DNA of 44,607 nt, from positions 1 through 44,607 of the forward strand of contig CAZYJD010000009.1 of the NCBI GenBank assembly GCA_964647785.1, in the 5' to 3' direction. The notes under the pieces are model-generated. The model was not told where the DNA came from and did not search any database. It worked only from the letters and a program-made list of their open reading frames with translations. Both the position numbers and the translations under genes were made by a program. Origin of the DNA: CAZYJD01 sp964647785. Its GTDB lineage: Bacteria; Bacteroidota; Bacteroidia; NS11-12g; UBA9320. Of this stretch, positions 32,192-42,463 are shown piece after piece (the first letter of the stretch is position 1; each line of letters starts with the position of its first letter).

Positions 32192-32199
32192 TAGATTCG
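32192..32199 (+). promoter_or_regulatory. -7 box (TAGATTCG) of the TonB-receptor-like gene
   Basis: TAGATTCG fits TAnnTTyG and ends 11 bases before ATG 32211. It lies downstream of the earlier in-frame ATG at 32166, which is therefore unlikely. Confidence 0.45.
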
Positions 32200-32210
32200 C
32201 ACACTTCTTT

Positions 32211-34892
32211 ATGACCATAAAATCCATTCTTGCCTTCATATTCCTTGCAGTTGGCCTCAATGCTCAAGCACAATACCAGTTAAAAGGAACAATCAACGGA
32301 GCAAACAATGAAAACATTCCATACGCCAGTATTGTGCTGCTTTCACCATCTGATAGTCTCTTTTCTGCATTCAACATCAGCCAGCCCGACGGGAGTTTCT
32401 CTTTTAAAAACCTGAAAGAAGGTTTTTATGAAGTAGTTGTGGCCTGCGTGGGTTATAATGTGGATAGCAGCGGCATCTATCTCTCTTCTGATACAAGCAT
32501 TGCTGTAAAGATGTTTGCTTCAGAAATGACGCTAAAAGAAGTGATGAAAAAGGCAAGGCGTATTCCGGTGATGTTCAATGGTGATACCATGGTGTACAAT
32601 GCAGAGAATTTCAAAACGGGGAACAATGCCGATGTAGAAGATCTGCTGAAAAAACTACCCGGCCTTACGGTAAACAAGGATGGAACCATTACCACCAATG
32701 GAGAAAGCATCACCAAAGTAATGGTGAATGGAAAAGAGTTTTTTGGAGGCAATGTGGAAGCGGCCACCAAGAACATCGACGCATCTTTGGTGGACAAAGT
32801 TGAACTGGTTGATCGGGAAAAAGAGCAGGATGAACTCAACACCGACGGAGGTCAAAACCGAGAGAAAGTGCTCAATCTGGTGCTGAAAGAGGAATTGGAT
32901 CAGGGTTATTTTGGCAGGGTGCATACGGCATATGGTCCAGACAAGCAATATGGAGTGCATGCGAATATGAATTTCTTCCGAAAAAAGACCCAAGTTAGCA
33001 TCATTGGTGGAATGAATAACATCAATGAAAGGCTTTACGGCTGGCAGGATATCGCCAAATTTGGTGCTTTTTCCATCAGCCCATTGGACGATTGGAATTA
33101 CATGACCTTTTCAGGAGGGGGCGTAACCACCTATCGCGGCATCGGTGCCAACCTTAACATCGAACCCGGCAAACACACCAAAACTAATTTTAGCTACATG
33201 CTGGGCAAAGACAATGGACTTGAACTACGAGAGAGCTTTTCAGAGGTGTATGTCGGTGAAAACACCTTGCAGTCGAACACCATTGACAGTGCCGGCAATG
33301 CAAAACTCAATCACCAACTGAACTGGACATTTGAATACAAACCCGACACCCTAAACACTTTTAAACTAAGGGCACAGACTTCACTCACCGCACAACAAAG
33401 CGACCGAAACTTCATACAGAACAATACCCGGGAAGACAGCCTGCTTAACAGTGGCATCAATTTAAGAGAGCAAAGCGATGACCTTGGTAGCTTTGCTGCC
33501 AAGCTGAACTGGGTTCGCAAAAACCGCAACAACAAAGGGAAATGGTACAATGCCGTATATGCAGGAGGCTCACAACACGGCAATAAAGATCTGGCCTACT
33601 TTGAATCTGCCGCCATTGCACTTCGGCTGCCAACAGAATGGACCCCCGCCATTACACAGCAATTGAGCAGTTCAGAGTTCACCTTATCTGCCAATACCAG
33701 CTACACCCATCAGGTATCTGAGAAGATCGAATTGAGTCCGGGTATTAAATGGCTTAACAGTTATTACCGCCACGACTTTGACTGGCTTACGGAAGATGGT
33801 TTGTTGCCGGAAAACAGCCCCATTGGAGAAGTTAAACTGCAATTGATGGAATACCTGCTCTATCTGAAATGGGAAATCGACTCGTTTAGCACACTGCACT
33901 TCATCCCTAAAATGAGCCAGAACCTCGAGAGCCGGACATTTACAACCGACAAGCCCAATGAATTTGAGCTGCCACAATGGCTATTCACTCCGGGATTGTA
34001 CTTTCGATCCACCAAAAAACAAGCTTATCAAGCATATTTCCATTTCAGCACCAGCATCAATCGCCCCGGCATTCAACAAATTTTGCCAGTAATCAACAAC
34101 ACCAACCCTTTCAATTCCCTGGAAGGAAATATTCAGCTTCAAAATAGCGTGACATATCAGGGCGGGGGCCGTTATATGCGCATATTCGGTCTTAGAAAAT
34201 CAGTGTATTACTCCAACTGGTTCAGCGCCATGCCCAACCCAGTGGTGGCAGATCGAACAATCAATACGGAAAACATAGCGAGCAGCCGCTATACCAATTA
34301 TGGATTAAATTCAAACAGCAATCATACCATTGGTCTGAACTGGCCAATCAATAAACTGAAGTGTGATTTTGAATGGAACCTGAGCTTTCAACAAAATCAG
34401 TCTTTTGTGCTTCAGAACAATGAGGCGCTGCAAAGCAGAACACAAAATTATCGAACAGGTGTGGGCCTGAAGTTCAACCAATTTGAGAAATTAAATCTGA
34501 ATGCAGGCTATGACATTGGCTTGAATCGGGGACGCGTTGGTGCCATCAGCAACAATGCATTCCTATCGCATAATGTTGATGCCGAAATCATTTATACCCC
34601 GCACAAACGCCTGGAAATTCAAAGTGTGCTCAACTGGCAGATTTTTGGAAGCAATGGCAGCAACTCATTAACCAGCATCCCCATTTGGTCGGGCAGCATC
34701 AATTACACACTCGACGAAGCCGGCAAATGGATGATCGGTCTACAAGGCTACGATTTTCTCAACCGAAATCAGAATCTTTGGCGATGGTGGAGTGCGAACA
34801 GCTACAGTGAAAACCGCACGAATGCCGTTACCCGCTACGTGATGTTCAGCATTACCTACAAAGTAAAACAGGCCAAGCCCAAAGGGGAATAA
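32211..34892 (+). CDS. TonB-receptor-like outer-membrane barrel with carboxypeptidase-like N-terminal domain
   Basis: The protein has 893 residues. The signal peptide ends LNAQAQ. A carboxypeptidase-regulatory-like domain follows (IPYASIVLLSPSDSLFSAFN, then DGSFSFKNLKEGFYEVVV). Next is a plug-like part (DVEDLLKKLPGLTVNKDGTI, with SITKVMVNGKEFFGG), and then a barrel of the OMP_b-brl_3 kind to the end (YVMFSITYKVKQ). Such proteins import or bind nutrients at the outer membrane. No TonB box is evident and no SusD partner is adjacent. ATG 32211 is preferred because it starts the signal peptide and follows a -7 box. Confidence 0.88.
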   Translation: MTIKSILAFIFLAVGLNAQAQYQLKGTINGANNENIPYASIVLLSPSDSLFSAFNISQPDGSFSFKNLKEGFYEVVVACVGYNVDSSGIYLSSDTSIAVKMFASEMTLKEVMKKARRIPVMFNGDTMVYNAENFKTGNNADVEDLLKKLPGLTVNKDGTITTNGESITKVMVNGKEFFGGNVEAATKNIDASLVDKVELVDREKEQDELNTDGGQNREKVLNLVLKEELDQGYFGRVHTAYGPDKQYGVHANMNFFRKKTQVSIIGGMNNINERLYGWQDIAKFGAFSISPLDDWNYMTFSGGGVTTYRGIGANLNIEPGKHTKTNFSYMLGKDNGLELRESFSEVYVGENTLQSNTIDSAGNAKLNHQLNWTFEYKPDTLNTFKLRAQTSLTAQQSDRNFIQNNTREDSLLNSGINLREQSDDLGSFAAKLNWVRKNRNNKGKWYNAVYAGGSQHGNKDLAYFESAAIALRLPTEWTPAITQQLSSSEFTLSANTSYTHQVSEKIELSPGIKWLNSYYRHDFDWLTEDGLLPENSPIGEVKLQLMEYLLYLKWEIDSFSTLHFIPKMSQNLESRTFTTDKPNEFELPQWLFTPGLYFRSTKKQAYQAYFHFSTSINRPGIQQILPVINNTNPFNSLEGNIQLQNSVTYQGGGRYMRIFGLRKSVYYSNWFSAMPNPVVADRTINTENIASSRYTNYGLNSNSNHTIGLNWPINKLKCDFEWNLSFQQNQSFVLQNNEALQSRTQNYRTGVGLKFNQFEKLNLNAGYDIGLNRGRVGAISNNAFLSHNVDAEIIYTPHKRLEIQSVLNWQIFGSNGSNSLTSIPIWSGSINYTLDEAGKWMIGLQGYDFLNRNQNLWRWWSANSYSENRTNAVTRYVMFSITYKVKQAKPKGE

Positions 34893-34983
34893 GGTCATTC
34901 ATTCCCCCCCTTTGCTAACTATAACAGAATGCACTTTGTATGAAGGGCTTCCACTGGAAGAAACAAACAAAAGTATTTTTATA

Positions 34984-37900
34984 TCACCTCATCAACTGAA
35001 TTCTTCCGCTGGAATGGAATGCCTCTCCATCCAGTCCTACCCCCTTAAGCATGTAGAAATAATAGCCTTCTTGCACGGGTGAACCTTTGTATGTGCCATC
35101 CCAGCTCTCCTGGGGATTGGAAGTGAGGAAGAGTACTTCACCCCAACGGTTGAAAATTCGCAACTCGTATTCGAGCGCCACTTCAATGCCATGTATTCTG
35201 AAACCATCATTCAATCCATCGTTATTGGGCGAAAAAGCATTCACCCCCAAAACCACTGCCTCCGGACTGGCCGATAACCATTGGTAAGCGGTATCGCTGC
35301 AATCAAAATCATTCATGGCGATCAAGCGCACCAGATACTGCCCGGTATCATTGTAGGTGTAGTCGCTATTTTCTGAGGCACTCTGGCTGCCATTGCCAAA
35401 ATCCCACAAAAAGCTTTGAGCGCTGGTGCTTTGATTAACGGTTTGATAGGTGGTCTGCAAACCAAAACTCGATAAACGCTCCAATTGAAAGCGCGCCATA
35501 GGAACCGGATTTACCACAAGACCAGCCGGAATCATTAAACTATCAGAACAACCATAGGCATTGACAACCCTCATTTTTATATCATAGTTGCCGCTTTGTT
35601 TGTAATGGTGACGATAAGGGTTTTGCGAAGAACTCGTTCCATCCCCACAATCCCATTCAAGATTGCTCCCGGATTGAATATTACTTGTAAAAACGAACCA
35701 CTCACCCAAGCAAATTTCACCCCCACTAAAAATAGCCTGTGGCGAAGGCCAAACACGAACCAATCGACTGAAGGTATCCGCACAGCCCTCATCGCTTTCT
35801 GTAATTAATTGCACCCCATAACTTAGGCTATCTGCATATTGCACAGGGGCTGGGTCAATTTGCGTTGAACTATTTCCATCGCCGAAATCCCATTGATGAT
35901 TGGCAATTGCACCCGATGAAATTTGGGTTTGATTGATGAATTCAAAAGAATGGCCATTGAAGCATTGCGCACTGTCGTTTACACTAAATCCAGCCTGTGG
36001 ATTGGGATGTACCTGCAGTTGCAATACAGCAGTATCGCGACACCCCTCATCACTTTCCCTTTCTAGGGTGAGGGTATAAAGACCGGGTTGTGCATATTGG
36101 TATGCATTTATTTGCAATCCTGTTGCGGTATTTCCGTCTCCCAAATCCCATTCAGGATTCTGCATATTACCTGATGCGATGATGCTTTGGTCGGTGATAT
36201 TAAATGCATGCCCTTTGAAACACTGTTCAGTTTGATTCACATCCACCAGCAACTGCGGGTTCGGATGAACCACAAGCAATTGCTCTGCAGTATCTGAACA
36301 TCCATTGGCACTTTCGGCAATAAGAAGCAGTTGGTAATTGCCGGAAGTGGCATATTGCAATTGCAATGGGCTTCCACTTAGCCCCCTTCCATCACCACTT
36401 TCCCATCGAATAAGCATGCTTCCTGAAAAAACCGAACGATCTTCCAGTGCAAATGCATTCCCTTTCTCACATTGCTCATCACTTGAATTCAAGAGCAAGG
36501 ATGCTTGTGGATGAGCGAGCACTTCCAGGCTTATTTCCGCGCTATCTGCACAACCTTGAGGGGTACGAACGACACCTTTTGCCTGATAAATGCCCGATGA
36601 GTTGTACTGGGGATTTCCAAGGGTGTCTGCGATGCCATTGCCATCACCAAAATAAAGGTATTCGCTAATCCCTGGGCCTTGCAGTTGATGGCGAAGCCTT
36701 AAACCAAACTGCTGATTTTTAGCACACTGCTTGATGCTATCTGCTAGCAACTGAACCTCTGGCGTTGGATGTACCCTCAAGCGGAAAGCATGCAAGCTAT
36801 CGCGACAACCATTGGCATTTGCCCGGTAATAATACGCTCCACTATCTGACAACTGCGTTTGATTCAACAATAATTGAGAGCTGGTAATATTCGTACGCAT
36901 GCCATCTTGCATCCATTCACCTTGCAAATTGAATCCACTTGTACTCACTTGAAAGCTGATGGTTTCATCTTCACAAACTGATGTATCTTTTCCGCCCTGC
37001 ACATAAGAAAGAACGGGCAAGGGTTTTACATACACCGCGCTATCCATCACCAGAGTGGTGTCGCCATTTAGACTCAGCGAAACCCGCTGCCAGCCGCTTT
37101 GGTTGAATGAAAGTGTATGAGAACCCTGGCTCATGGCCGTATCTTTTGAGGCATTGGGACCAAAATCCCAAAGCCAGGAAGCGATGACCCCCTCACTTGA
37201 GTCGGTAAAGGTGACAAGCTCTCCCGGACACAAAGAGTCCCGATCCCATACAAAGCGGGGCCAAGCCTTTTGAGGTTCAATGATCACCCCATAATCTTCA
37301 ATCTGCCCGTATTTCACGCTATCGCAGGGGCCTTTGGAAAGCAACAAATTGTCGTAATCGCTCATCACACGCATGCGTAAGATGGTGTTGAACACCACCA
37401 CCTGCGGTATGCGAATGCTATCTGCATGATCCACTCTTTTCTTTGCACTCTCCAAAACCATTTCTCCAGGATCGGTGAACCGACCATTGTCATTGAAGTC
37501 AATGTACACCCGCACGCTTTCATCATAGCTGGGTCCTGTTTTGATTTCCGTCCAGTAAGCAGTATCTGACTTTAAACGGAACACTTTGGTGCATGCGGCA
37601 TCGATATATCCTCCTTCTGAACTAGCGGTTGATGATGCATAAGCCTGTCCATTCAATTCAAATTCATGAATGCCTATGCCATAATTACCCACAGTAATGG
37701 TGCTGCCGGCGCAAAAAGCCGGTCGTACAGGGTCTCCTACAGCTATGGTTTGTGGAAGTTGAAGGGTATCCTCGCCCCAACAATTGCGAACAATATGAGT
37801 GACTGTGTAAGAGCCTTTTTGATTGAATTGGATTGCCACATCTTTGCTGCTGCTATCAGTGCCCTGTACAAAACTGAATGTATTGGGCTGAATGAACCAC

Positions 37901-40314
37901 TCATATTCGGTCGGGTATTTGGCTGATGTGTCGAATAAACGAAGAACTTCAGCCCGACAAATTTGCATGCTTTCCGGTCTCACGCCTGCTATGGGTGCCT
38001 CTTGTTCTTCATCGTACAAAGGACTTTTCCAGTTTCCTCTGCCATAGGTGGCTGCCACCACATGGCTTTTGCTACGATCTGTTGGATGATAGTAAATGTC
38101 CAAATCGCGCACCCTGCTCTGCAAGGGCATGCCATCGCTAAAATACAACCAAGAGCTCATGGTGGTGTCGCGATAATACACCCCGCCATAAGTTCCTGCA
38201 TAAACGCCCTGTAATTTACTACTAGAGTCAAACACCAATGACATAACCGGGATGTTCGGCAAGCCATTGCTGTAGTTAGTCCAGCTGCTTCCGGCATTGG
38301 TTGATCGGTACACCCTATTGCCCAAAGAAATGAAAACTTCATCCTTCTTGCGCGGATGGCTTTCAATCCACATCACATCATTATTGACGGGCAAGGATGA
38401 AGTTAAATTTATCCAGGTAGGACTGGCTGCTCCGGCATTATCTGTGCGGAAAAGTTTGTTGTCGTAACGCGACATGTACAAACGCTCAGGATCGGCAGGG
38501 CTGTTTTCTAAATGCAGTACATTCTGCGAATTGCTTCCAGCTAGGTTGTTGCTGATTTTGGTCCATTTTACCAAATTGGCTGAAGTGGTGTCTACATTGT
38601 TCGAGCGCCAAATGTTTTTATACCCCACAAACATGGTGGACGCATTGCCTTGTTCGTTGATTCCGTTTACGCCTTGTTTTGCAATGGTTCCATTGTAATA
38701 ACCATTTTTATACCTACGTACATCTCCATAATAAAGATCGCTGTACGCCCAGGTGGCATCTTGGGGGTTGATTTCACAATCCATTCCATCCCCTCCCATT
38801 ACTGTAAACCATTGTCCACCAATCATCATGCCCGTACCATTGTCCTGATAACCGTTGATGACCATATCCGGGTTCTTGGCACCCTGACTGAGACGGTATA
38901 TCTGCGCAATGCCGAGGTCTTTACTCAGGTCTACCCAAGTTTTACCTTGATCATGCGTGCGATGCACCCCGCCATCGTGACCACTGTACAACGCTCCTGT
39001 ATGCGGGTTGTATTCCATGATGTGGTGGTCGGCGTGCACGGCAGGTGCGCCTGTTCCTACCCAGTGCGCATTGATTTTCCAAGTTCTTCCTCTGTCGGCC
39101 GAGCGAAAAACATTCACGCCACCGACATAGATAACCGATTTATCAGAAGGATCGGCTGCCATATCCAAATCGTACCACGCCTGCCCGCCTGTTCCGCTGC
39201 CGAGATGGGAATAATCCATGATATTAGGGGTGGTGCTCATGGTGGTGAAAGAAGCGCCACCATCGGTTGATAAATTCAAGCTGTTAAAATTTCGCTGATT
39301 GCAGAGTATGAAATACACAAAATTGGTATCGGCAGGAGTAACAGCTATGGCACCACGAGCACCACTTGTTGGAATACCGCTTGTTATTTGGCTGAAGTTT
39401 TGACCATTATTGGTCGATCGATAAAAGAATCTGCCTTGGCTGGCATACAACACCTGACTATTGCCGGGCTTAAAAACCAGTTCTTTGAAGTTACCAGAAA
39501 TTGTTTGCGACCAATTGTTGCCGCCATTTACGCTTCGGTAGATCCCCGCATTCGTAGCCGCTAACAAGACGTCCGGATTGTTCTCATCAATGAGCAATCG
39601 GCCAACCGTTCGATTGCCCATGCCTGTATTGTGCTGCTGCCAGTTTTTTCCGCCATCATAGGATACAAAAACCCCCAAACCATAGCTATCGCTTGCATCG
39701 CGATCTCCCGTTCCTATGTAAATGGTATCAGGACGCTGCGGATGGATGGCTATACTTGAAACGCCAAGGGTTGCAAGGGTATCGGTATAGGTGATCCATG
39801 TTTTACCTCCATCAAGGCTGTGCCACAAGCCTCCGGCCGGGGCTCCGGCCCATATTTGATTGCTATCTGAGGGATGAAAAGCCAAAGCATTCACCCTTCC
39901 CAAACCATTGGGTTGCGAAGTTCTGTTGCCCGGCTGGTAAACTGGGCCCAACTCTTCCCAGGCACCGTTGCTGAAACAGGCAGCTCCAAGGGTTACCATC
40001 TGCTGTCCCTGCCGCATTTTCCATTCACGTTCAATTTCGCGATAAACCTGTCCTGCATCCATGATGCTGCCATTGGGTTGCACTAGAGGAAATACGCTGA
40101 ACTCCCAACGTTTGAATGGCTTGTATCCCGACGACTTTTCGATCGGCCTATTTTGCCAATATAATTCAAAAGCCCTTTGGGTCTGGAAAAAATTTTGCCC
40201 GGGATTTTGCATCATCTCAATCCAATACGGATGATTCATGGTATCGCGGGTGGTTTGCGCATTCAGCGTTGCTGCAATTAACAGGGTTAAAAATAGACCA
40301 GCAGTCTTTTTCAT
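34984..40314 (-). CDS. Giant secreted BNR-propeller/GEVED/PKD protein with T9SS type B tail
   Basis: The protein has 1776 residues. From ATG 40314 it has a signal peptide (MKKTAGLFLTLLIAATLNAQ); an upstream ATG at 40395 would bury this. Residues 100-800 hold sortilin/BNR-like propeller repeats (SLDGGKTW, SYDGGKNW, SVNGGNNWSQ, STNAGSSWTN). A GEVED domain lies at about 865-1010 (RVYIDFNDNGRF, YGQIEDYGV). About seven PKD-like repeats follow, with cores such as WDLGDGN, WDFGDGN and WDCGDGT, many ending VHPNPQ. The last 90 residues (FSPNNDGLNDGF, FNRWGEVLF, WDGTYKG, EGYYFYML) are the gliding-motility-associated type B sorting domain. It is probably a surface or released adhesin-like protein, or an enzyme scaffold; no catalytic motif is seen. 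Confidence 0.9.
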   Translation of the reverse strand: MKKTAGLFLTLLIAATLNAQTTRDTMNHPYWIEMMQNPGQNFFQTQRAFELYWQNRPIEKSSGYKPFKRWEFSVFPLVQPNGSIMDAGQVYREIEREWKMRQGQQMVTLGAACFSNGAWEELGPVYQPGNRTSQPNGLGRVNALAFHPSDSNQIWAGAPAGGLWHSLDGGKTWITYTDTLATLGVSSIAIHPQRPDTIYIGTGDRDASDSYGLGVFVSYDGGKNWQQHNTGMGNRTVGRLLIDENNPDVLLAATNAGIYRSVNGGNNWSQTISGNFKELVFKPGNSQVLYASQGRFFYRSTNNGQNFSQITSGIPTSGARGAIAVTPADTNFVYFILCNQRNFNSLNLSTDGGASFTTMSTTPNIMDYSHLGSGTGGQAWYDLDMAADPSDKSVIYVGGVNVFRSADRGRTWKINAHWVGTGAPAVHADHHIMEYNPHTGALYSGHDGGVHRTHDQGKTWVDLSKDLGIAQIYRLSQGAKNPDMVINGYQDNGTGMMIGGQWFTVMGGDGMDCEINPQDATWAYSDLYYGDVRRYKNGYYNGTIAKQGVNGINEQGNASTMFVGYKNIWRSNNVDTTSANLVKWTKISNNLAGSNSQNVLHLENSPADPERLYMSRYDNKLFRTDNAGAASPTWINLTSSLPVNNDVMWIESHPRKKDEVFISLGNRVYRSTNAGSSWTNYSNGLPNIPVMSLVFDSSSKLQGVYAGTYGGVYYRDTTMSSWLYFSDGMPLQSRVRDLDIYYHPTDRSKSHVVAATYGRGNWKSPLYDEEQEAPIAGVRPESMQICRAEVLRLFDTSAKYPTEYEWFIQPNTFSFVQGTDSSSKDVAIQFNQKGSYTVTHIVRNCWGEDTLQLPQTIAVGDPVRPAFCAGSTITVGNYGIGIHEFELNGQAYASSTASSEGGYIDAACTKVFRLKSDTAYWTEIKTGPSYDESVRVYIDFNDNGRFTDPGEMVLESAKKRVDHADSIRIPQVVVFNTILRMRVMSDYDNLLLSKGPCDSVKYGQIEDYGVIIEPQKAWPRFVWDRDSLCPGELVTFTDSSEGVIASWLWDFGPNASKDTAMSQGSHTLSFNQSGWQRVSLSLNGDTTLVMDSAVYVKPLPVLSYVQGGKDTSVCEDETISFQVSTSGFNLQGEWMQDGMRTNITSSQLLLNQTQLSDSGAYYYRANANGCRDSLHAFRLRVHPTPEVQLLADSIKQCAKNQQFGLRLRHQLQGPGISEYLYFGDGNGIADTLGNPQYNSSGIYQAKGVVRTPQGCADSAEISLEVLAHPQASLLLNSSDEQCEKGNAFALEDRSVFSGSMLIRWESGDGRGLSGSPLQLQYATSGNYQLLLIAESANGCSDTAEQLLVVHPNPQLLVDVNQTEQCFKGHAFNITDQSIIASGNMQNPEWDLGDGNTATGLQINAYQYAQPGLYTLTLERESDEGCRDTAVLQLQVHPNPQAGFSVNDSAQCFNGHSFEFINQTQISSGAIANHQWDFGDGNSSTQIDPAPVQYADSLSYGVQLITESDEGCADTFSRLVRVWPSPQAIFSGGEICLGEWFVFTSNIQSGSNLEWDCGDGTSSSQNPYRHHYKQSGNYDIKMRVVNAYGCSDSLMIPAGLVVNPVPMARFQLERLSSFGLQTTYQTVNQSTSAQSFLWDFGNGSQSASENSDYTYNDTGQYLVRLIAMNDFDCSDTAYQWLSASPEAVVLGVNAFSPNNDGLNDGFRIHGIEVALEYELRIFNRWGEVLFLTSNPQESWDGTYKGSPVQEGYYFYMLKGVGLDGEAFHSSGRIQLMR

Positions 40315-40483
40315 AATCAATTCTAAGTCTTGAGATGTGCCTGAGGTTCTATTGGTTGCCTGCCAAACACTTCGTATTGGTTGTACATACACCATTTTTA
40401 AGGATGTAAATTTAAACTATATGTGATTAACATTCAGTTCAAAAACGCGTAATTGCGCCTCTATAAAATCCAAAACATTAACC

Positions 40484-42463
40484 ATGAAACATTACATCAA
40501 CAAATTGGCTTTTGGCCTTATGTTTATGATCGGCTGGGGGGGTATGTCAAATGCCCAATCGCCCCTTGGGCTGAATTACCAAGCCGTAATTACTGATAAT
40601 CAAGGGCAAGCGCTTGCAAATACATCGGTAACCCTTCGTCTTGGCATATACAGTGGCGCCAGTGGAACGATTCGAGAATACGAAGAAAGTCACCTACTCA
40701 CCACCTCAGAAAATGGTCTGGTGAATTTGGTCATCGGACAGGGTTCTGTCTTAAACGGTAGCTTCTCCGAGATTAAATGGGGTGCGGGTGCCCACTTTGT
40801 AAAAGTAGAAGTAGACCGCGGACAGGGGTACACCAATATGGGAATGATGCAATTGCAATCTGTTCCCTATGCTCTTTATAGTTCAAAAGCGGGTGAGTTG
40901 GAAAACCCACCATCCATGAGCTTGAATGATCTGAATGATGTGAATAGCGGCGCTGCCCAAAACAATCAAGTATTGCAATACAACGGAAGTCAATGGGTTC
41001 CGGCCAATCCGCAAGGAAATTATCAGGCAGGAACGGGTATCAATATCAATAACAACACCATTGAAGCACTGAACAATAACTCCATCTGGAATGCAGGAAG
41101 CCTAAAAGATCGCCCCATTTCATTGAATTCAACCCTGAACTCAGGAGATGTTTTGAGCTGGAATGGCAGCAACTGGACCAACACATCAGGAGGCAGTAAT
41201 TACAATGCCGGCAATGGACTGCAGTTGAGCGGGAATACTTTCAGTGCACGCAACAATGATGCACTTTGGAATGCTGCCCAATTGCAGGGAAGAAATATCA
41301 GCAGTGCTGCACCAAGCAGTGGTGATCTGCTAATTTGGAACGGTACGAACTGGACTTACCAACAGGCAAGTTCCTATCGTGCGGGCAATGGACTCAGCCT
41401 CATTGGCAACACCTTCCAGGCTGATTCTGCCAAACCAATCTGGAATGCAGGCCAAATACAGGGAAGAACCCTAAGCAGTGCCAGCCCCAACATGGATGAT
41501 GTTTTGAAGTGGAATGGCTCTGCCTGGGCTCCTGCAAAAGATTCTTTGGGCAGCGGCAGCGGATCTGTTTGGAACCGCAGCGGAAATAACATTTATTCCG
41601 GAGCCAATGATCGCGTGGGCATCAACCGCAACAATCCTCTTTATCGTCTGCAGGTGTTCGACTCCATAACCAATTCAGGTACAGGTGGAACCATTCTGGC
41701 CGATTACCGTTTGTATCCCCGCCCAAATTCCAGCTCATTCGGTTGGAACGTGCGTTCTGTAACCGATATAAACTCAAGTGTTGAAGCCATCTCATTTCTC
41801 GGGGTAGCTACCGGAACCACATCAGCAAGCAATTCAACAGGTGCGGCATTTTATGGCATCTCAAATGTTGAAGCAACCAATTCGTATGGTTTATTCACCT
41901 CAGCAGAAGGAGCCACCACCCGAAATTACGGGGTGTATGCCAATAGCACAGGAACGGGAGTATTTAACGTGGGTGGTCTTTTCTTCAGCGTACGTAACAG
42001 TAGCAACTCTAATTATGGCGTTTACGCTGTAGCCGATTCTGCAAGCACTGCGGTTGCCGGCTATTTCGATGGCGACCTCACCTACACGGGTACGCTCACA
42101 GGTCCCTCTGACCAATTTCTGAAAGAAGACATCAAAGAGCTCAATGGCGGCCTTAATGCCATCATGCAGCTCAATCCAAAAACCTATGTGTTTAAGAACC
42201 ATGCTTACGGAATGCGCCTTCCGGAAGGACAGCAATACGGATTCCTGGCTCAGGATCTTGAGAAGGTGTTTCCTACGCTTGTGAAAGAACAGAAACACAT
42301 TGGCAATCCTACAGGCAAAGGAGAGGATCTCGATATTCACACCTACAAATCAGTGGATTACATCAGCCTCATTCCTGTACTGACCAAGGCCCTGCAGGAA
42401 CAACAACAGATGATTGAGCAACTTCAACAGGAAATAAACGACCTGAGAAAGGAGCTGAAATGA
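40484..42463 (+). CDS. Tail-fibre-like surface protein with S74 autochaperone domain
   Basis: The protein has 659 residues. The signal peptide ends NAQS. An N-terminal domain (GLNYQAVITDNQGQALANTS) typical of such Bacteroidota proteins follows. Then come repeats of 58-60 residues, each starting WNAG/WNAA with LxWNGxxW and AGNGLxLxGNTF (Trp codons at 41087, 41267, 41441). The C-terminal 118 residues are a peptidase S74 intramolecular chaperone: PSDQFLKEDI with Ser542 and Lys547 at the spacing of the self-cleaving dyad, VFKNHAYGMRLPEGQQYGFLAQDLEKVFP, and a terminal coiled coil. By analogy it trimerises and may cut off its own chaperone. Its stop overlaps the next gene. Confidence 0.87.
   Translation: MKHYINKLAFGLMFMIGWGGMSNAQSPLGLNYQAVITDNQGQALANTSVTLRLGIYSGASGTIREYEESHLLTTSENGLVNLVIGQGSVLNGSFSEIKWGAGAHFVKVEVDRGQGYTNMGMMQLQSVPYALYSSKAGELENPPSMSLNDLNDVNSGAAQNNQVLQYNGSQWVPANPQGNYQAGTGININNNTIEALNNNSIWNAGSLKDRPISLNSTLNSGDVLSWNGSNWTNTSGGSNYNAGNGLQLSGNTFSARNNDALWNAAQLQGRNISSAAPSSGDLLIWNGTNWTYQQASSYRAGNGLSLIGNTFQADSAKPIWNAGQIQGRTLSSASPNMDDVLKWNGSAWAPAKDSLGSGSGSVWNRSGNNIYSGANDRVGINRNNPLYRLQVFDSITNSGTGGTILADYRLYPRPNSSSFGWNVRSVTDINSSVEAISFLGVATGTTSASNSTGAAFYGISNVEATNSYGLFTSAEGATTRNYGVYANSTGTGVFNVGGLFFSVRNSSNSNYGVYAVADSASTAVAGYFDGDLTYTGTLTGPSDQFLKEDIKELNGGLNAIMQLNPKTYVFKNHAYGMRLPEGQQYGFLAQDLEKVFPTLVKEQKHIGNPTGKGEDLDIHTYKSVDYISLIPVLTKALQEQQQMIEQLQQEINDLRKELK

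Noticed and set aside
34893..34983. Shared terminator between the convergent TonB-receptor-like and giant PKD genes
   Set aside because: Only a 5-bp stem (CTTCC/GGAAG) is present, with no adjoining T run on either strand.
40316..40330. TAGAATTG as a promoter box abutting the giant PKD gene start on the minus strand
   Set aside because: It has a mismatch in the TTTG core, and similar matches are expected by chance in AT-rich gaps.
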